Of a DNA stretch of 64,000 nucleotides, positions 1-8,969 are shown piece after piece. The translations under genes and the position numbers were made by a program. The DNA lies in assembly GCA_000171875.1 (NCBI GenBank), contig ABHI01000004.1, positions 231,501 to 295,500 of the forward strand, in the 5' to 3' direction. Position 1 is the first letter of the stretch, and each line of letters starts with the position of its first letter. The notes below the pieces were generated by a model. It had not been told where the DNA came from, searched no databases, and worked only from the letters and a program-made list of their open reading frames with translations. This stretch comes from Flavobacteriales bacterium ALC-1. GTDB lineage: Bacteria; Bacteroidota; Bacteroidia; Flavobacteriales; Flavobacteriaceae.

Positions 1-839
1 TTAAATTCATCATAGCCATTATAACGTGTAGAATAATGTCCTAAAATTAAAGTTTCTACTTTTGCCATTTCTGCAATAGTAGCAGCTTGCTTTGGTGTAC
101 TATGTTTAGTTCGTACACAAAGTGCTTCATTCTTCTCTAAAAAAGTAGATTCATGATATAAAACAGTTGTGTTATTTATAATAGGAATTATAGACTCTGT
201 ATAAGCTGTATCACTACAATACGCATAACTCTTAGCTGGTAGAGGATCTTTAGTAACTGCTTCATTTTTTATTAAAACTCCATCTTCGTTTTCTACATCT
301 GCTCCTTGCTTTAATTTTCTAAAATAAGCCACATTAATGTTAGCTTCTGTTACCGCAGTAATGTCTATTTTACGTTCGTTTTCTTTCTCTTTAAATAAAA
401 AACCATTGGTATAAATACGATGATTTAAAGGAATTGTATACACTTCTACTTTATCATCTTCGTAAATAATCTCTGATGTTTTTGAAGTCAATTCATGAAA
501 AATTAAGGGGTAATTAGTCCAACCCTTAGATAATTTCATTTGAAGTGTTATCACTTCCTTTAATCCCTTAGGAGCATAAATATGAAGCTCAGACTCTCGT
601 GTTAAAAGACTAAACGTATTAATTAAACCTACTAAACCAAAATAATGATCACCATGAAGATGTGAAATAAAAATATGTTTGATTCTTGAAAACTTAATTT
701 TATTACGACGTAATTCAACTTGAGTACCTTCACCACAATCAATAAGAAACATGTGGTTCTTAATTTCAAGAACTTGAGATGTTGGATTGGTATTGGTGCG
801 TGGTGTTGCGCTGTGACAACCGAGAATGGTTAATTTCAA
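1..839 (-). CDS. rnz: Ribonuclease Z (3' end cut by window edge)
   Basis: Zinc-dependent tRNA 3'-processing endonuclease of the metallo-beta-lactamase fold. The frame opens with TTG at 839-837, giving LKLTILGCHSATPRTNTNPT, and runs open to base 1. About 279 codons are present where the family has about 300-305, so only the extreme C-terminus is missing. The HxHxDH metal motif (HLHGDH) falls at residues 60-65, a CSDTAY segment follows, and the late GHYSTRY motif is present. The TTG start overlaps the TGA stop of the preceding gene as TTGA, which fits translational coupling and explains the lack of an ATG. It is the last visible gene of the pyrR-pyrB unit. Identity is firm from the motifs; the TTG start is inferred from the overlap and the homologous N-terminus. 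Confidence 0.93.
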   Translation of the reverse strand, partial: MKLTILGCHSATPRTNTNPTSQVLEIKNHMFLIDCGEGTQVELRRNKIKFSRIKHIFISHLHGDHYFGLVGLINTFSLLTRESELHIYAPKGLKEVITLQMKLSKGWTNYPLIFHELTSKTSEIIYEDDKVEVYTIPLNHRIYTNGFLFKEKENERKIDITAVTEANINVAYFRKLKQGADVENEDGVLIKNEAVTKDPLPAKSYAYCSDTAYTESIIPIINNTTVLYHESTFLEKNEALCVRTKHSTPKQAATIAEMAKVETLILGHYSTRYNGYDEF

Positions 840-1282
840 ATTAATTCTGATTTTAAATCAAAATAGCTTCTTACTATATCTAGCCGCTTTTGAGCAGGAA
901 ACTTATTTGGTTCTTTTACAATCAATAAATCGTCATTAGAAGCTTTAGCTATAATATGAAAATACTTATCTTCTTTTTGAGTCATTTCTATTTCAGTAAT
1001 TATTGAAAGTGATAATGATTTTTCTCTATAAACGAAACCAATGTAGTCTAGATAAATTCCTTTTATAAGATTATGTTCTTGTATTCTTACTTGCTTCGAA
1101 GTCTTAATAAGGCTATAAATTATTAATGATATTAAAACTCCGAAAATAATTCTATAAACATTGATATTATCACCAGTGATTCTATCTAAAACTGCATAGC
1201 CCCCTGAAGTGACAACCATCATTCCAATAATTTGAATAATAGGGTGAATCAATTCGTCTTTAAACAATATCTTAGAATTCAT
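836..1282 (-). CDS. Two-TM hypothetical membrane protein
   Basis: A 148-residue protein that I do not recognise as a named family. Residues about 12-32 (IHPIIQIIGMMVVTSGGYAV) and 44-60 (IIFGVLISLIIYSLI) form two membrane helices. The remaining part is soluble and beta-rich, beginning at LIKGIYLDYIGFVYREKSL, and could be a small PH-like domain as in other bacterial membrane proteins with this layout. It starts one base after the stop of the STAS-like gene and its TGA overlaps the TTG start of rnz, so it belongs to the same transcription unit. Function is unknown; a role in membrane-associated sensing is only a guess. Confidence 0.75.
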   Translation of the reverse strand: MNSKILFKDELIHPIIQIIGMMVVTSGGYAVLDRITGDNINVYRIIFGVLISLIIYSLIKTSKQVRIQEHNLIKGIYLDYIGFVYREKSLSLSIITEIEMTQKEDKYFHIIAKASNDDLLIVKEPNKFPAQKRLDIVRSYFDLKSELI

Positions 1283-1283
1283 C

Positions 1284-1616
1284 TTAAAACCCTAAATCGC
1301 GTTCAATATCTTCCATTTCTATAATATCGTAAGCCTCTTGTATAGTAGGCACTACAACTATTTCGTCTGGCATTTCATCCAAATCTGCACTATTAGAAAC
1401 AACTACAAACGATTTTTTTTCTGATCGATGGTTATTACTTAAACGCAAAAACTCAACAATATCTTCTAGTGAGATCTTATCTAAACTAGATAATCTAACT
1501 ATGAGGTGATAATTTTTGTATTTATCATAAGCTTGCTCAATGTTATTGACTAAAGTTTTAACTGAAGCTTTCTCTTGTGCAATTATGGTAATATTTCCGT
1601 CTCTATCAATAATCAT
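1284..1616 (-). CDS. STAS-like small protein linked to rnz
   Basis: A 110-residue soluble protein with alternating beta/alpha pattern (MIIDRDGNITIIAQEK, then an amphipathic helix, then YHLIVRLSSLDKIS and SFVVVSNSADLDEMPDEIVVV). This resembles the STAS/anti-sigma-antagonist fold. Flavobacterial genomes usually carry such a gene immediately beside rnz, and it is sometimes mis-annotated as ribonuclease Z itself; it contains no HxHxDH motif. It lies two bases after pyrB and one base before the membrane protein gene, so it is transcribed with them. Family recognition is from memory of gene neighbourhoods; biochemical role is unknown. Confidence 0.75.
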   Translation of the reverse strand: MIIDRDGNITIIAQEKASVKTLVNNIEQAYDKYKNYHLIVRLSSLDKISLEDIVEFLRLSNNHRSEKKSFVVVSNSADLDEMPDEIVVVPTIQEAYDIIEMEDIERDLGF

Positions 1617-1618
1617 AG

Positions 1619-2548
1619 CTATTGTTTTATTTTGGATGCTAAAAGGTAAATGACAGCCATTCTCACTGCTACTCCATTTTCTACTTGATTTAAAATAATA
1701 GCTTGTTTAGAATCTGCAACATCACTTGTAATTTCTACTCCACGATTTATTGGACCTGGATGCATAATTACAATGTCTTTATCTATACTGTCGAGCAACT
1801 CCTTATTAACACCAAATTGTTGTGTATATTCTCGTGTTGATGGGAAATAACTAATATCCATACGCTCATTCTGAACACGCAACATATTAGCAACATCACA
1901 CCACTCTAACGCTTTTTTGAGATTAGTCTCAACTTTCACACCAAGTTCTTTTATGTATTTAGGCAAAAGTGTTTTTGGTCCACAAACCATAACATTAGCT
2001 CCTTGTAACTGTAGTGCATAAATATTAGAAAGTGCCACTCTACTATGCAGTATATCACCAACAATAACTACATTTTTTCCTTTTACAGAACCAAGTCGCT
2101 CTCTAATAGAGTATGAATCCAACAACGCTTGTGTTGGATGCTCATGTGCCCCATCACCTGCATTTACAATACTTGCATTAACATGCTTGGATAAAAACAC
2201 ACCAGCTCCAGGATTTGGATGTCGCATCACTACCATATCTACTTTCATAGATAAAATGTTATTTACAGTATCAATTAAAGTCTCTCCTTTTTTTACTGAA
2301 GACTGAGAGGCTGAAAAGTTAATCACATCTGCAGAAAGTCTTTTTTCAGCGAGCTCAAAAGATAATTTAGTACGTGTTGAGTTTTCGAAAAACAAGTTGG
2401 CAATAGTGATATCTCTAAGTGAAGGTACCTTTTTAATTGGTCTATTAATAACCTCTTTAAACTGATCTGCTGTTTCAAAAATAAGCTCTATATCTTCTTT
2501 TGTAAGATATTTTATTCCCAGTAAGTGATTAACACTTAGTTCACTCAT
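1619..2548 (-). CDS. pyrB: Aspartate carbamoyltransferase catalytic chain
   Basis: Condenses carbamoyl phosphate and L-aspartate to N-carbamoyl-L-aspartate, the committed step of pyrimidine synthesis, in the cytoplasm. The 309-residue length is normal for the catalytic chain. The carbamoyl-phosphate motif STRT is at residues 57-60 within FFENSTRTKLSFE. The substrate-loop motif HPTQALLD and the C-terminal HPGPINRGVEI are intact. No regulatory chain gene (pyrI) is seen nearby. pyrR lies 90 bp upstream on the same strand, so PyrR-type control is plausible. Confidence 0.97.
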   Translation of the reverse strand: MSELSVNHLLGIKYLTKEDIELIFETADQFKEVINRPIKKVPSLRDITIANLFFENSTRTKLSFELAEKRLSADVINFSASQSSVKKGETLIDTVNNILSMKVDMVVMRHPNPGAGVFLSKHVNASIVNAGDGAHEHPTQALLDSYSIRERLGSVKGKNVVIVGDILHSRVALSNIYALQLQGANVMVCGPKTLLPKYIKELGVKVETNLKKALEWCDVANMLRVQNERMDISYFPSTREYTQQFGVNKELLDSIDKDIVIMHPGPINRGVEITSDVADSKQAIILNQVENGVAVRMAVIYLLASKIKQ

Positions 2549-2560
2549 GTTTTTTTACTT

Positions 2561-2588
2561 TTAGCTATTAGCTTTTCGCTGTTAGCAA
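2561..2588 (+). repeat. Heptad tandem repeat between pyrR and pyrB
   Basis: On the + strand the gap reads TTAGCTA, TTAGCTT, TTCGCTG, TTAGCAA: four consecutive 7-base units sharing TTAGCTN. The same heptad occurs three times in another gap at 41707-41727. Just downstream, 2610-2630 holds two TTCGAA palindromes 11 bp apart. I see no coding potential here. Confidence 0.7.
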
Positions 2589-2638
2589 TTCTCTTTTTTA
2601 CTTTTTCTAATTCGAATTCAATTTCGAATTTACTTTTA

Positions 2639-3178
2639 TTACTTATCAATTAAATATACTGAGTCTTCTCCTTCATTTTCAACCCAATTTACTTTTACTT
2701 TCTGATTATCTATCGCATCTACTTGCCTCCCTTTATAGTTAGGCTGTATTGGTAAATGACGACTAAAACGTCTATCAATTAAAGTTAATAATTCAACATT
2801 TTTAGGCCTGCCGAAAGATTGAATTGCTGTTAACGCAGATCGTATGCTACGTCCTGTATATAACACATCGTCAATAAAAACAACATTTTTATCTTCCACT
2901 ATAAAATCTATTATCGTGGTATTGGCTTCTAAAGGTTTATCGCCACGCCTAAAATCATCTCTAAAAAATGTAATGTCTAAATGTCCTAATTGAATATTCT
3001 TAATCTTGTAATCTGAAGCCAGCATTTGAGCTAAACGATCAGCTAAAAACTTTCCTCTTGGCTGAAGACCGATTAGTACAGTTTCAGAAAAATCATCATG
3101 GTTTTCAATTAGTTGACAAGCCAATCGGTGAAGGATAATATTGACTTCTTTAGAGTTAAGTAATACTTTTTGACTCAT
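2639..3178 (-). CDS. pyrR: PyrR bifunctional pyr regulator / uracil phosphoribosyltransferase
   Basis: 179 residues, the normal size for PyrR. The PRPP-binding loop VVFIDDVLYTGRS sits at residues 99-111, the family signature. PyrR binds pyr mRNA in response to UMP/UTP in Firmicutes and has uracil phosphoribosyltransferase activity. In Bacteroidota the regulatory target is less clear, but its place directly before pyrB supports a role in pyrimidine control. A perfect TAACTTTG -7 element lies 26 bases upstream (3204-3211). It heads the unit pyrR-pyrB-STAS-membrane protein-rnz. Confidence 0.95.
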   Translation of the reverse strand: MSQKVLLNSKEVNIILHRLACQLIENHDDFSETVLIGLQPRGKFLADRLAQMLASDYKIKNIQLGHLDITFFRDDFRRGDKPLEANTTIIDFIVEDKNVVFIDDVLYTGRSIRSALTAIQSFGRPKNVELLTLIDRRFSRHLPIQPNYKGRQVDAIDNQKVKVNWVENEGEDSVYLIDK

Positions 3179-3203
3179 ACAATTTCCAAACGTTGTTGGT
3201 TTG

Positions 3204-3211
3204 CAAAGTTA
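3204..3211 (-). promoter_or_regulatory. -7 element of pyrR promoter
   Basis: On the minus strand the bases read TAACTTTG, an exact match to the Bacteroidota -7 consensus TAnnTTTG, about 25 bp before the pyrR ATG. I could not find a TTG at the expected -33 position, so only the -7 half is supported. Confidence 0.55.
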
Positions 3212-3235
3212 GGAAATTTGATGTAAAATGAACTT

Positions 3236-3700
3236 TTAATTTAATAAAGGTTTGTTTTTATCTCTAAAAATTAAAATACTCGCTAGAGTACCAACAATAA
3301 ATCCCATTAAGACATAGATTTCAAATTTTAAGTAGCTTACATCAACACTTGGTCGCAAATCTTCAGATAATTGATATTCTGAAAGCTTATTAAACTCTAT
3401 ATTAAGTCCATAGATTCTTAATCTCCAGAACAAAATTCCTAGACCAATCAATATACCGCAAACTATTAATCCCTTATATAAAAATAAAATTTTGGTAGTT
3501 CTTTTAACTAAAAAATAAAATAAAGGAAAAACACCAAGAACTAACGGGAAAATAATAGGAAGTCCAGAAGTTAAAGTCCTTTCTAAAATCACACCTTTGG
3601 TATCTATTAGTAAGAATGAATACTCTATAAAATCCTTATAAAAGAAAAAACCAGCTGTTACTAGTAGGGCAATAGAAATAATATATTTGATGGCTTTCAT
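3236..3700 (-). CDS. Four-TM hypothetical membrane protein
   Basis: 154 residues with four hydrophobic helices: about 5-22 (IKYIISIALLVTAGFFFY), 48-65 (GLPIIFPLVLGVFPLFYF), 72-92 (ILFLYKGLIVCGILIGLGILF) and 126-145 (FEIYVLMGFIVGTLASILIF). No family motif is recognised. It lies between the rpsA terminator and the pyrR promoter, so it is probably transcribed alone; a TATATTTG match at 3706-3713 sits directly before its ATG. Function unknown. Confidence 0.7.
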   Translation of the reverse strand: MKAIKYIISIALLVTAGFFFYKDFIEYSFLLIDTKGVILERTLTSGLPIIFPLVLGVFPLFYFLVKRTTKILFLYKGLIVCGILIGLGILFWRLRIYGLNIEFNKLSEYQLSEDLRPSVDVSYLKFEIYVLMGFIVGTLASILIFRDKNKPLLN

Positions 3701-3712
3701 TACATCAAATAT

Positions 3713-3741
3713 AAAAAAAGCCTCTCGAAAATCGAGAGGCT
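3713..3741 (-). terminator. rpsA intrinsic terminator
   Basis: GCCTCTCG-AAAA-type loop-CGAGAGGC forms an 8-bp GC-rich hairpin at 3720-3740. On the minus strand it is followed by seven U residues (A run at 3713-3719). It lies 26 bp past the rpsA stop. Confidence 0.9.
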
Positions 3742-3766
3742 TCTAAATATCTAAATGTTCAGGAAA

Positions 3767-5608
3767 TTACTTCTTTCCATCCATTTTATCTTTAAGTGCT
3801 TGTAAAGCATCATTAGCATCACCTAAAGTTGGTTTAGCTTCTGCCGCTTGAGCTTCCTGTTTTCTAACAGCTTTCTTAACGATTTTTGCTTCTTCTTCTC
3901 TAAATACTGCCGTATGAGATGCAACTACACGTTTGAATTCTTTATTAAATTCAATGATCTTGAATTCTGCTTCTTCACCTTTACCAAGTTTAGAACCATC
4001 TTCTTTTTCTAAGTGACGTGCTGGTATAAATGCAACGATATCTTCATTAAAATCAATAGTTGCTCCTTTATCTACCATCTCTGTAACTGCTGCTTTATGT
4101 ACTGTATTTAAAGCAAACTCAGTTTCGTACTTGTCCCAAGGGTTTTCAGTAGTTTGTTTATGACCTAAAGATAATTTACGTCCTTCTACATCTAACTCTA
4201 ATACAACTACATCTAAGTTATCACCTACGTTACAGAACTCAGATGGATGCTTAATTTTCTTAGTCCAAGATAAATCTGAGATGTAAATTAATCCATCAAT
4301 ACCTTCTTCTAATTCAACAAAAACACCAAAGTTTGTAAAATTACGTACTATACCTGTGTGGTTAGAACCTACAGGATACTTCTTAGTAATATCTGTCCAT
4401 GGATCTGGCGTTAATTGCTTAATACCAAGAGACATCTTACGATCTTCTCTATCTAAAGTTAAGATAACAGCGTCGATTTCATCTCCTACAGATACGAAAT
4501 CTTGAGCAGAACGTAAATGTGTTGACCAAGACATTTCACTAACGTGAACTAAGCCTTCTACACCTTCTTCTACTTCAACAAATGCACCATAATCAGCGAT
4601 TACAACTACTTTACCTTTTACTTTATCACCAACTTTAACCTCTTCACCTAAAGCTTCCCATGGATGCTTAGATAATTGTTTAAGACCTAATTGGATTCTT
4701 GATTTATTTTCATCAAAATCAAGGATTACAACATTTAATTTCTGATCTAACTCAACAATCTCGTTTGGATGGTTGATACGAGACCAAGATAAATCTGTAA
4801 TATGAACTAAACCATCTACACCACCTAAATCGATAAACACACCATAAGAAGTAATATTTTTCACAATACCTTCTAATACTTGTCCTTTTTCTAGTTGACC
4901 AATGATCTCTTTCTTTTGTTCTTCAATATCAGCTTCAATAAGTGCTTTATGAGAAACTACTATGTTTTTGAATTCGTGGTTGATTTTCACAACTTTAAAT
5001 TCCATAGTTTTATTTACATACTGATCGTAATCTCTAATAGGCTTCACATCGATTTGAGAACCTGGTAAGAAAGCTTCTATACCAAATACATCTACGATCA
5101 TACCACCTTTAGTTCTACATTTTACAAAACCGTTTACGATTTCACCAGTGTCATGTGCGTTGTTTACTCTGTCCCATGCTTTGATTACACGAGCTTTTCT
5201 GTGTGATAATACTAATTGACCTGTAGCGTCTTCACGTACATCGATTAACACCTCTACTTTGTCACCAACTTTTAAATCTGGATTGTAACGGAACTCATTA
5301 AGAGATATTACACCTTCAGACTTTGCGTTAATGTCAATAATAGCATCTCTATCTGTAATGTGAATGACTTCACCTTCTACTACTTCGTCATCTAAAGTGT
5401 CAACGAAATTTTCAGATACTAATTTTTCAAATTCTTCTAATTTCTTGTCTGCAACTTGCTCAATTCCTTCTTCGTAATTGTGCCAATCGAACTCTTTTAA
5501 GAATTTTTCTGGATTTGCTTGCGCTTCTGAGATTACAGGAGCTTCTACTGTTACTGCTTCAGTTGCTTCTACCGCTACCTCAGCTTTTGTTGTTTTCTTT
5601 TCAGCCAT
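3767..5608 (-). CDS. rpsA: 30S ribosomal protein S1
   Basis: 613 residues. It binds mRNA on the 30S subunit through repeated S1 (OB-fold) domains. An acidic/alanine-rich N-terminus is followed by successive S1 repeats recognisable by GxVxxxxxYGxFVxxxxGxxGLVHxS patterns, for example VKNITSYGVFIDLGGVDGL, VVIADYGAFVEVEEGVEGL and VRNFTNFGVFVELEEGIDGL, with two more divergent repeats before them and one after. The Lys-rich C-terminal tail ends LQALKDKMDGKK. Flanked by its own strong promoter (5726-5756) and a terminator (3713-3741), so it is a single-gene unit with a leader of about 110 nt that could carry autoregulatory structure. Confidence 0.97.
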   Translation of the reverse strand: MAEKKTTKAEVAVEATEAVTVEAPVISEAQANPEKFLKEFDWHNYEEGIEQVADKKLEEFEKLVSENFVDTLDDEVVEGEVIHITDRDAIIDINAKSEGVISLNEFRYNPDLKVGDKVEVLIDVREDATGQLVLSHRKARVIKAWDRVNNAHDTGEIVNGFVKCRTKGGMIVDVFGIEAFLPGSQIDVKPIRDYDQYVNKTMEFKVVKINHEFKNIVVSHKALIEADIEEQKKEIIGQLEKGQVLEGIVKNITSYGVFIDLGGVDGLVHITDLSWSRINHPNEIVELDQKLNVVILDFDENKSRIQLGLKQLSKHPWEALGEEVKVGDKVKGKVVVIADYGAFVEVEEGVEGLVHVSEMSWSTHLRSAQDFVSVGDEIDAVILTLDREDRKMSLGIKQLTPDPWTDITKKYPVGSNHTGIVRNFTNFGVFVELEEGIDGLIYISDLSWTKKIKHPSEFCNVGDNLDVVVLELDVEGRKLSLGHKQTTENPWDKYETEFALNTVHKAAVTEMVDKGATIDFNEDIVAFIPARHLEKEDGSKLGKGEEAEFKIIEFNKEFKRVVASHTAVFREEEAKIVKKAVRKQEAQAAEAKPTLGDANDALQALKDKMDGKK

Positions 5609-5725
5609 TGCTGATTAAACTTTGTATTCTGTAAATCTTGAAAGATTAGCGAAAAACCTACAGAAGTTATTAGTTATGTTTTGTTATTTCCTTTTCTACT
5701 TTCTTAAAGTCGCTAAAAAGGTGTG

Positions 5726-5756
5726 CAAAAATACTATATATTTTACTTATAACCAA
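5726..5756 (-). promoter_or_regulatory. rpsA promoter
   Basis: Minus-strand TTG (5756-5754), 20 bp, then TATTTTTG (5733-5726): both Bacteroidota elements with ideal spacing. The predicted transcription start near 5719 leaves a leader of about 110 nt before the ATG. Confidence 0.75.
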
Positions 5757-5891
5757 ACATTTAATATGTGACTTTATTTAATGTTTTGTGTCCAAAACCT
5801 AGTATATCAAAATGACATACAAATCGTTAAAATTTGGCATATTATTTGGTATATTTACAATACTATTAATAATTAAAAACAATTTACAATT

Positions 5892-6269
5892 ATGGTTAGA
5901 GCTAAATACCAAGGAGTATTAGACTTAGGCGAGAAATTAAACATTCAGAACGGTGACGTTAGTGAAGAAAATGGAGTACTTAAAGTAACAGGTACTGCAG
6001 CAACACAATACGAGAAAAACTTACTTTGGGATGCTATCAAAGTAGCAGGCGGTGATAATCCAGCTGATATTATGGCAAATATTAAAGTAGCAGATGAATC
6101 TGTTTATGCAAGACATACTGTAGCTTCTGGTGAAACTTTAGGGAAAATTGCTAAGCACTATTATGGTGATGCAATGAAGTATAAAGAAATTTTTGCTGCG
6201 AATTCTGATATTCTTAAGAATCCAGATTTAATTCATCCTGATCAAGAATTAATCATTCCTAATCTATAA
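5892..6269 (+). CDS. Kbp/YgaU-like LysM domain protein
   Basis: 125 residues with no signal peptide. Residues about 5-68 resemble the BON-like N-terminal half of E. coli Kbp/YgaU (GDVSEENGVLKVTGTAATQYEK). Residues 73-125 are a LysM domain (HTVASGETLGKIAKHYYGDA, ending HPDQELIIPNL). E. coli Kbp is a cytoplasmic potassium-binding stress protein of 149 residues; this is a shorter relative, so a potassium-related role is inferred by homology only. It is convergent with cmk across a shared terminator, and diverges from rpsA across 283 bp. Confidence 0.88.
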   Translation: MVRAKYQGVLDLGEKLNIQNGDVSEENGVLKVTGTAATQYEKNLLWDAIKVAGGDNPADIMANIKVADESVYARHTVASGETLGKIAKHYYGDAMKYKEIFAANSDILKNPDLIHPDQELIIPNL

Positions 6270-6290
6270 ATTTAGGAAGATAGAAATTAT

Positions 6291-6318
6291 AAAAGCGACT
6301 TTAGGGTCGCTTTTTTTA
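6291..6318. terminator. Bidirectional terminator between LysM gene and cmk
   Basis: AAAAGCGAC-TTTAGG-GTCGCTTTTTTT: a 6-bp stem flanked by A and T runs on both sides, placed between two convergent genes. Confidence 0.85.
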
Positions 6319-7005
6319 TTTAGATATATTGTGACTAGCTAGATTTAAGATTCTATCAAGCTGCTCTTCTATTGTTAAATCAGAATTATCAATTTCAACA
6401 GCATCTTCTGCTTTTATTAAAGGTGAATCTTCTCTGGTAGAATCAATTCGGTCTCTTGTTGTTACATTTTCTAATACGTCTTCATAACTCAAATCATGAC
6501 CACGCTCTATCAACTCATTATATCTGCGTTTAGCTCTAGTTTTGGCAGAAGCCGTCATAAATATTTTTAATTCTGCATCAGGAAAAACAACAGTTCCAAT
6601 ATCGCGTCCATCCATGACAATACCTTTATCCTTTCCCATGAGTTGTTGTTGTTCAACTAATTTACGTCTTACTTCAGATAAGGTCGCTACTGGGCTTACA
6701 AATTGAGAAACTCTTAACGTTCTAATGTCCGTTTCAATATTTTTATCATTTAAATAGACTTCTGCAAAACCTTTAATGTCATTATACTTAAATGTGATGG
6801 TAATTTTATCTAAATTTTCAATTAATTTTTCAGGATGAAAAAAATCATCTCCAATAAAATTTTGCTCTAGAGCGAAGTAAGTCACAGCTCTATACATAGC
6901 TCCAGTATCTACATAGATATAGTTAAGCTTATTAGCCAATTTTTTGGCAATTGTGCTTTTCCCGGTTGAGGAAAACCCGTCTATTGCTATTACAATCTTA
7001 TTCAT
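6316..7005 (-). CDS. cmk: (d)CMP kinase
   Basis: 229 residues. Phosphorylates CMP/dCMP with ATP in pyrimidine salvage and supply. P-loop DGFSSTGKSTIAKKL at residues 9-23. NMP-binding region VYLNDKNIETDIRT and the MDGRDIGTVVFPDA motif are intact, as is the lid region RAKRRYNELIERG. It is the last gene of the lon-LysM-porQ-cmk unit, five bases after porQ, an association I recall from other flavobacteria. Confidence 0.96.
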   Translation of the reverse strand: MNKIVIAIDGFSSTGKSTIAKKLANKLNYIYVDTGAMYRAVTYFALEQNFIGDDFFHPEKLIENLDKITITFKYNDIKGFAEVYLNDKNIETDIRTLRVSQFVSPVATLSEVRRKLVEQQQLMGKDKGIVMDGRDIGTVVFPDAELKIFMTASAKTRAKRRYNELIERGHDLSYEDVLENVTTRDRIDSTREDSPLIKAEDAVEIDNSDLTIEEQLDRILNLASHNISK

Positions 7006-7010
7006 ACGTG

Positions 7011-8042
7011 TTATCTTCTTCTACCATCTAAATCTATTTGAAGTCCAAAAAAACTAGTATTAGATGCACTCGTATATCTGGCATGCGTATAACTAAAACG
7101 CATTTTATTTAATTTTATACCTATTCCGAATGATAGTCCAGAAAAATTTCGTTGATCTTCAATTCTTAATTCTTCTGCGCGTCTAAAGTTATAACCAAAT
7201 CTTAAATTAAACCCTCTCTTGGGCCATAATTCTGCCCCCAAAATTAAATGTCGCAATCCTTTATTAAAAAAACTAACCTTTTCTTGAGTTTGATTTCCGT
7301 CTAAATCTGTAATAGCTCTTGCTGGATTAGACACACCAATTGGCCATTTTTGTAAATTATCTAAGGTTAAATGCCAACGAATTGGAACATTCTCTAAAGT
7401 TTGTGACATACCGAAATTAACTTCTAAAGGTAATGGCTCATTTTGGCCAGCATAAGTTGTAAACTGTGTACCTATATTCCTAACCGTTAACGCAGCATGA
7501 AAATCTAAATCTTCATTGATATACATAGCACCGATATCTAAAGCACCACCAATTGAGTTATATTGTTCTAATGCAGATGTTATAATTTTTGCATTAGCAC
7601 CAATATAAAAGTCTGTAAACGGAATATTATAATTATATCCAAAAGATACTGCAGCTTCGTTACCATTAAACGTCCCCGTAGAATTTCCATTTACATCATA
7701 ACCATCAAAACTTCCATAGTTAATATAAGTAACACCAAAATGAAACGTTTGCACATGTCTATCCCAAGTATAGGCATAGGCAGCACTTCCGTAAGTTATT
7801 CCTCCTAAATAATTAGAGACGTTAACGGCTAACTGATTACCCATTTCATAATTTATAGAAGCCGGATTATACAATCCTTCAGTAACATCATGATCAAAAT
7901 TAGTAATAATTTTTCCGCCTAAAGCAGCTTGTCTTGGAGACGAGATTAAGTTCAAAAATTGGTACGTAGATTCCCCACCCAATTGCGCAAACAATGGTAA
8001 TGCTGATAGCATAATACATAAGGTAGAAATCCTCCTAATCAT
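7011..8042 (-). CDS. porQ: Type IX secretion system protein PorQ
   Basis: 343 residues. Signal peptide at 1-19 (ISTLCIMLSALPLFAQ) then the family opening TYQFLNLISSPRQAALGGK. The rest alternates aromatic and small residues as in an outer-membrane beta-barrel of the PorV/FadL-like class, with a late YNFRR segment. PorQ is part of the T9SS shell that handles lipopolysaccharide-anchoring of secreted cargo in Porphyromonas. The adjacency to cmk is the normal flavobacterial arrangement as I remember it. gldF and gldG elsewhere in the window fit the same gliding/secretion lifestyle. Confidence 0.88.
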   Translation of the reverse strand: MIRRISTLCIMLSALPLFAQLGGESTYQFLNLISSPRQAALGGKIITNFDHDVTEGLYNPASINYEMGNQLAVNVSNYLGGITYGSAAYAYTWDRHVQTFHFGVTYINYGSFDGYDVNGNSTGTFNGNEAAVSFGYNYNIPFTDFYIGANAKIITSALEQYNSIGGALDIGAMYINEDLDFHAALTVRNIGTQFTTYAGQNEPLPLEVNFGMSQTLENVPIRWHLTLDNLQKWPIGVSNPARAITDLDGNQTQEKVSFFNKGLRHLILGAELWPKRGFNLRFGYNFRRAEELRIEDQRNFSGLSFGIGIKLNKMRFSYTHARYTSASNTSFFGLQIDLDGRRR

Positions 8043-8141
8043 AGACTTTGCAATATTATATAATTTTTACTTCAAATTATATAACTAAATCTATCTTTAA
8101 ACGATGATATGATTCTTTTATTTTTTGAGTGTTATTGTTTT

Positions 8142-8969
8142 CTATTTTAACTGAAGTATTTGACCAATCATAATAGTATTACTGGTTAGTCCATTAAGCT
8201 GCTTAATCGTATCTAAAGGGATTCCACTTTTCTTAGCAATGCTGAATAATGTATCACCTTTTTCAACTGTCCAAGTCGCTATATTATTTACTGAGCTAGA
8301 TAGCCCAAAATTTCTAACGCGAAGCTTTTGGCCAACTTTAATAAGGTTTGTATTTAAGTTGTTTTTACTCTTTAATTCATTAATACTTAACCCATAACGT
8401 TTTGCTATACCATATAAGGTTTCATTTTTATCAACAATATGAAAGTTTGAAGTGCTTAATTTATTAGCATCATTAGTCTTTTCTATCGCTATAGTTTCAG
8501 TTTGAACATCAAAATTTGCAACACGAAGTTTTTGTCCTTTATTTATCAAGGTCGTTTCCAAATTATTAATACGTTTTAAATCTGTTAGAGAAAGATTGTA
8601 TGCCTTTGACACATCGAATAACGTTTCTCCTTCTTTAACAACATGAAAACTTAAAGTATCAGCTTCTGTAACATTTGAAGCTCCAATAACACTGCTATTT
8701 GTTATAATAGCAGCCTTCTTTTTAGCCGAATCATTTTTAGCTTTAATAGCCTTTGCCGTTTTATTAGATTCAACGACATAGTCATCAAACTTAATTGGTT
8801 TCTTTTTATCTTTTGGATTAACAAAAGTGATTTTACCAGTGGCTACATTTAGCTTTGCTGGTTTGCCATCTAAGATGACATCTTTATACTCAACCTCTTG
8901 AGCAAAAGCTATCAAACCAGACAGAAGTACTACAACAATCGATAGAACTAACTTATAATTTTTTCGCAT
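8142..8969 (-). CDS. Secreted protein with three LysM domains
   Basis: 275 residues. Signal peptide at about 1-24 ([18 protein letters not shown]). A basic linker follows, then three LysM repeats at about 107-152 ([17 protein letters not shown]), 176-221 ([18 protein letters not shown]) and 231-275 ([18 protein letters not shown]), each ending in a KGQKLRV-like strand. LysM binds peptidoglycan, so the protein is probably periplasmic and wall-associated. No catalytic domain is present. Its start lies 17 bp inside the 3' end of lon, so the two are translationally close. Confidence 0.88.
   Translation of the reverse strand: MRKNYKLVLSIVVVLLSGLIAFAQEVEYKDVILDGKPAKLNVATGKITFVNPKDKKKPIKFDDYVVESNKTAKAIKAKNDSAKKKAAIITNSSVIGASNVTEADTLSFHVVKEGETLFDVSKAYNLSLTDLKRINNLETTLINKGQKLRVANFDVQTETIAIEKTNDANKLSTSNFHIVDKNETLYGIAKRYGLSINELKSKNNLNTNLIKVGQKLRVRNFGLSSSVNNIATWTVEKGDTLFSIAKKSGIPLDTIKQLNGLTSNTIMIGQILQLK

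Noticed and set aside
5833..5858. Promoter for the Kbp-like gene (TTG and TATATTTAC)
   Set aside because: The -7 box is imperfect and the spacing of about 13 bp is too short; kept out of the feature list.
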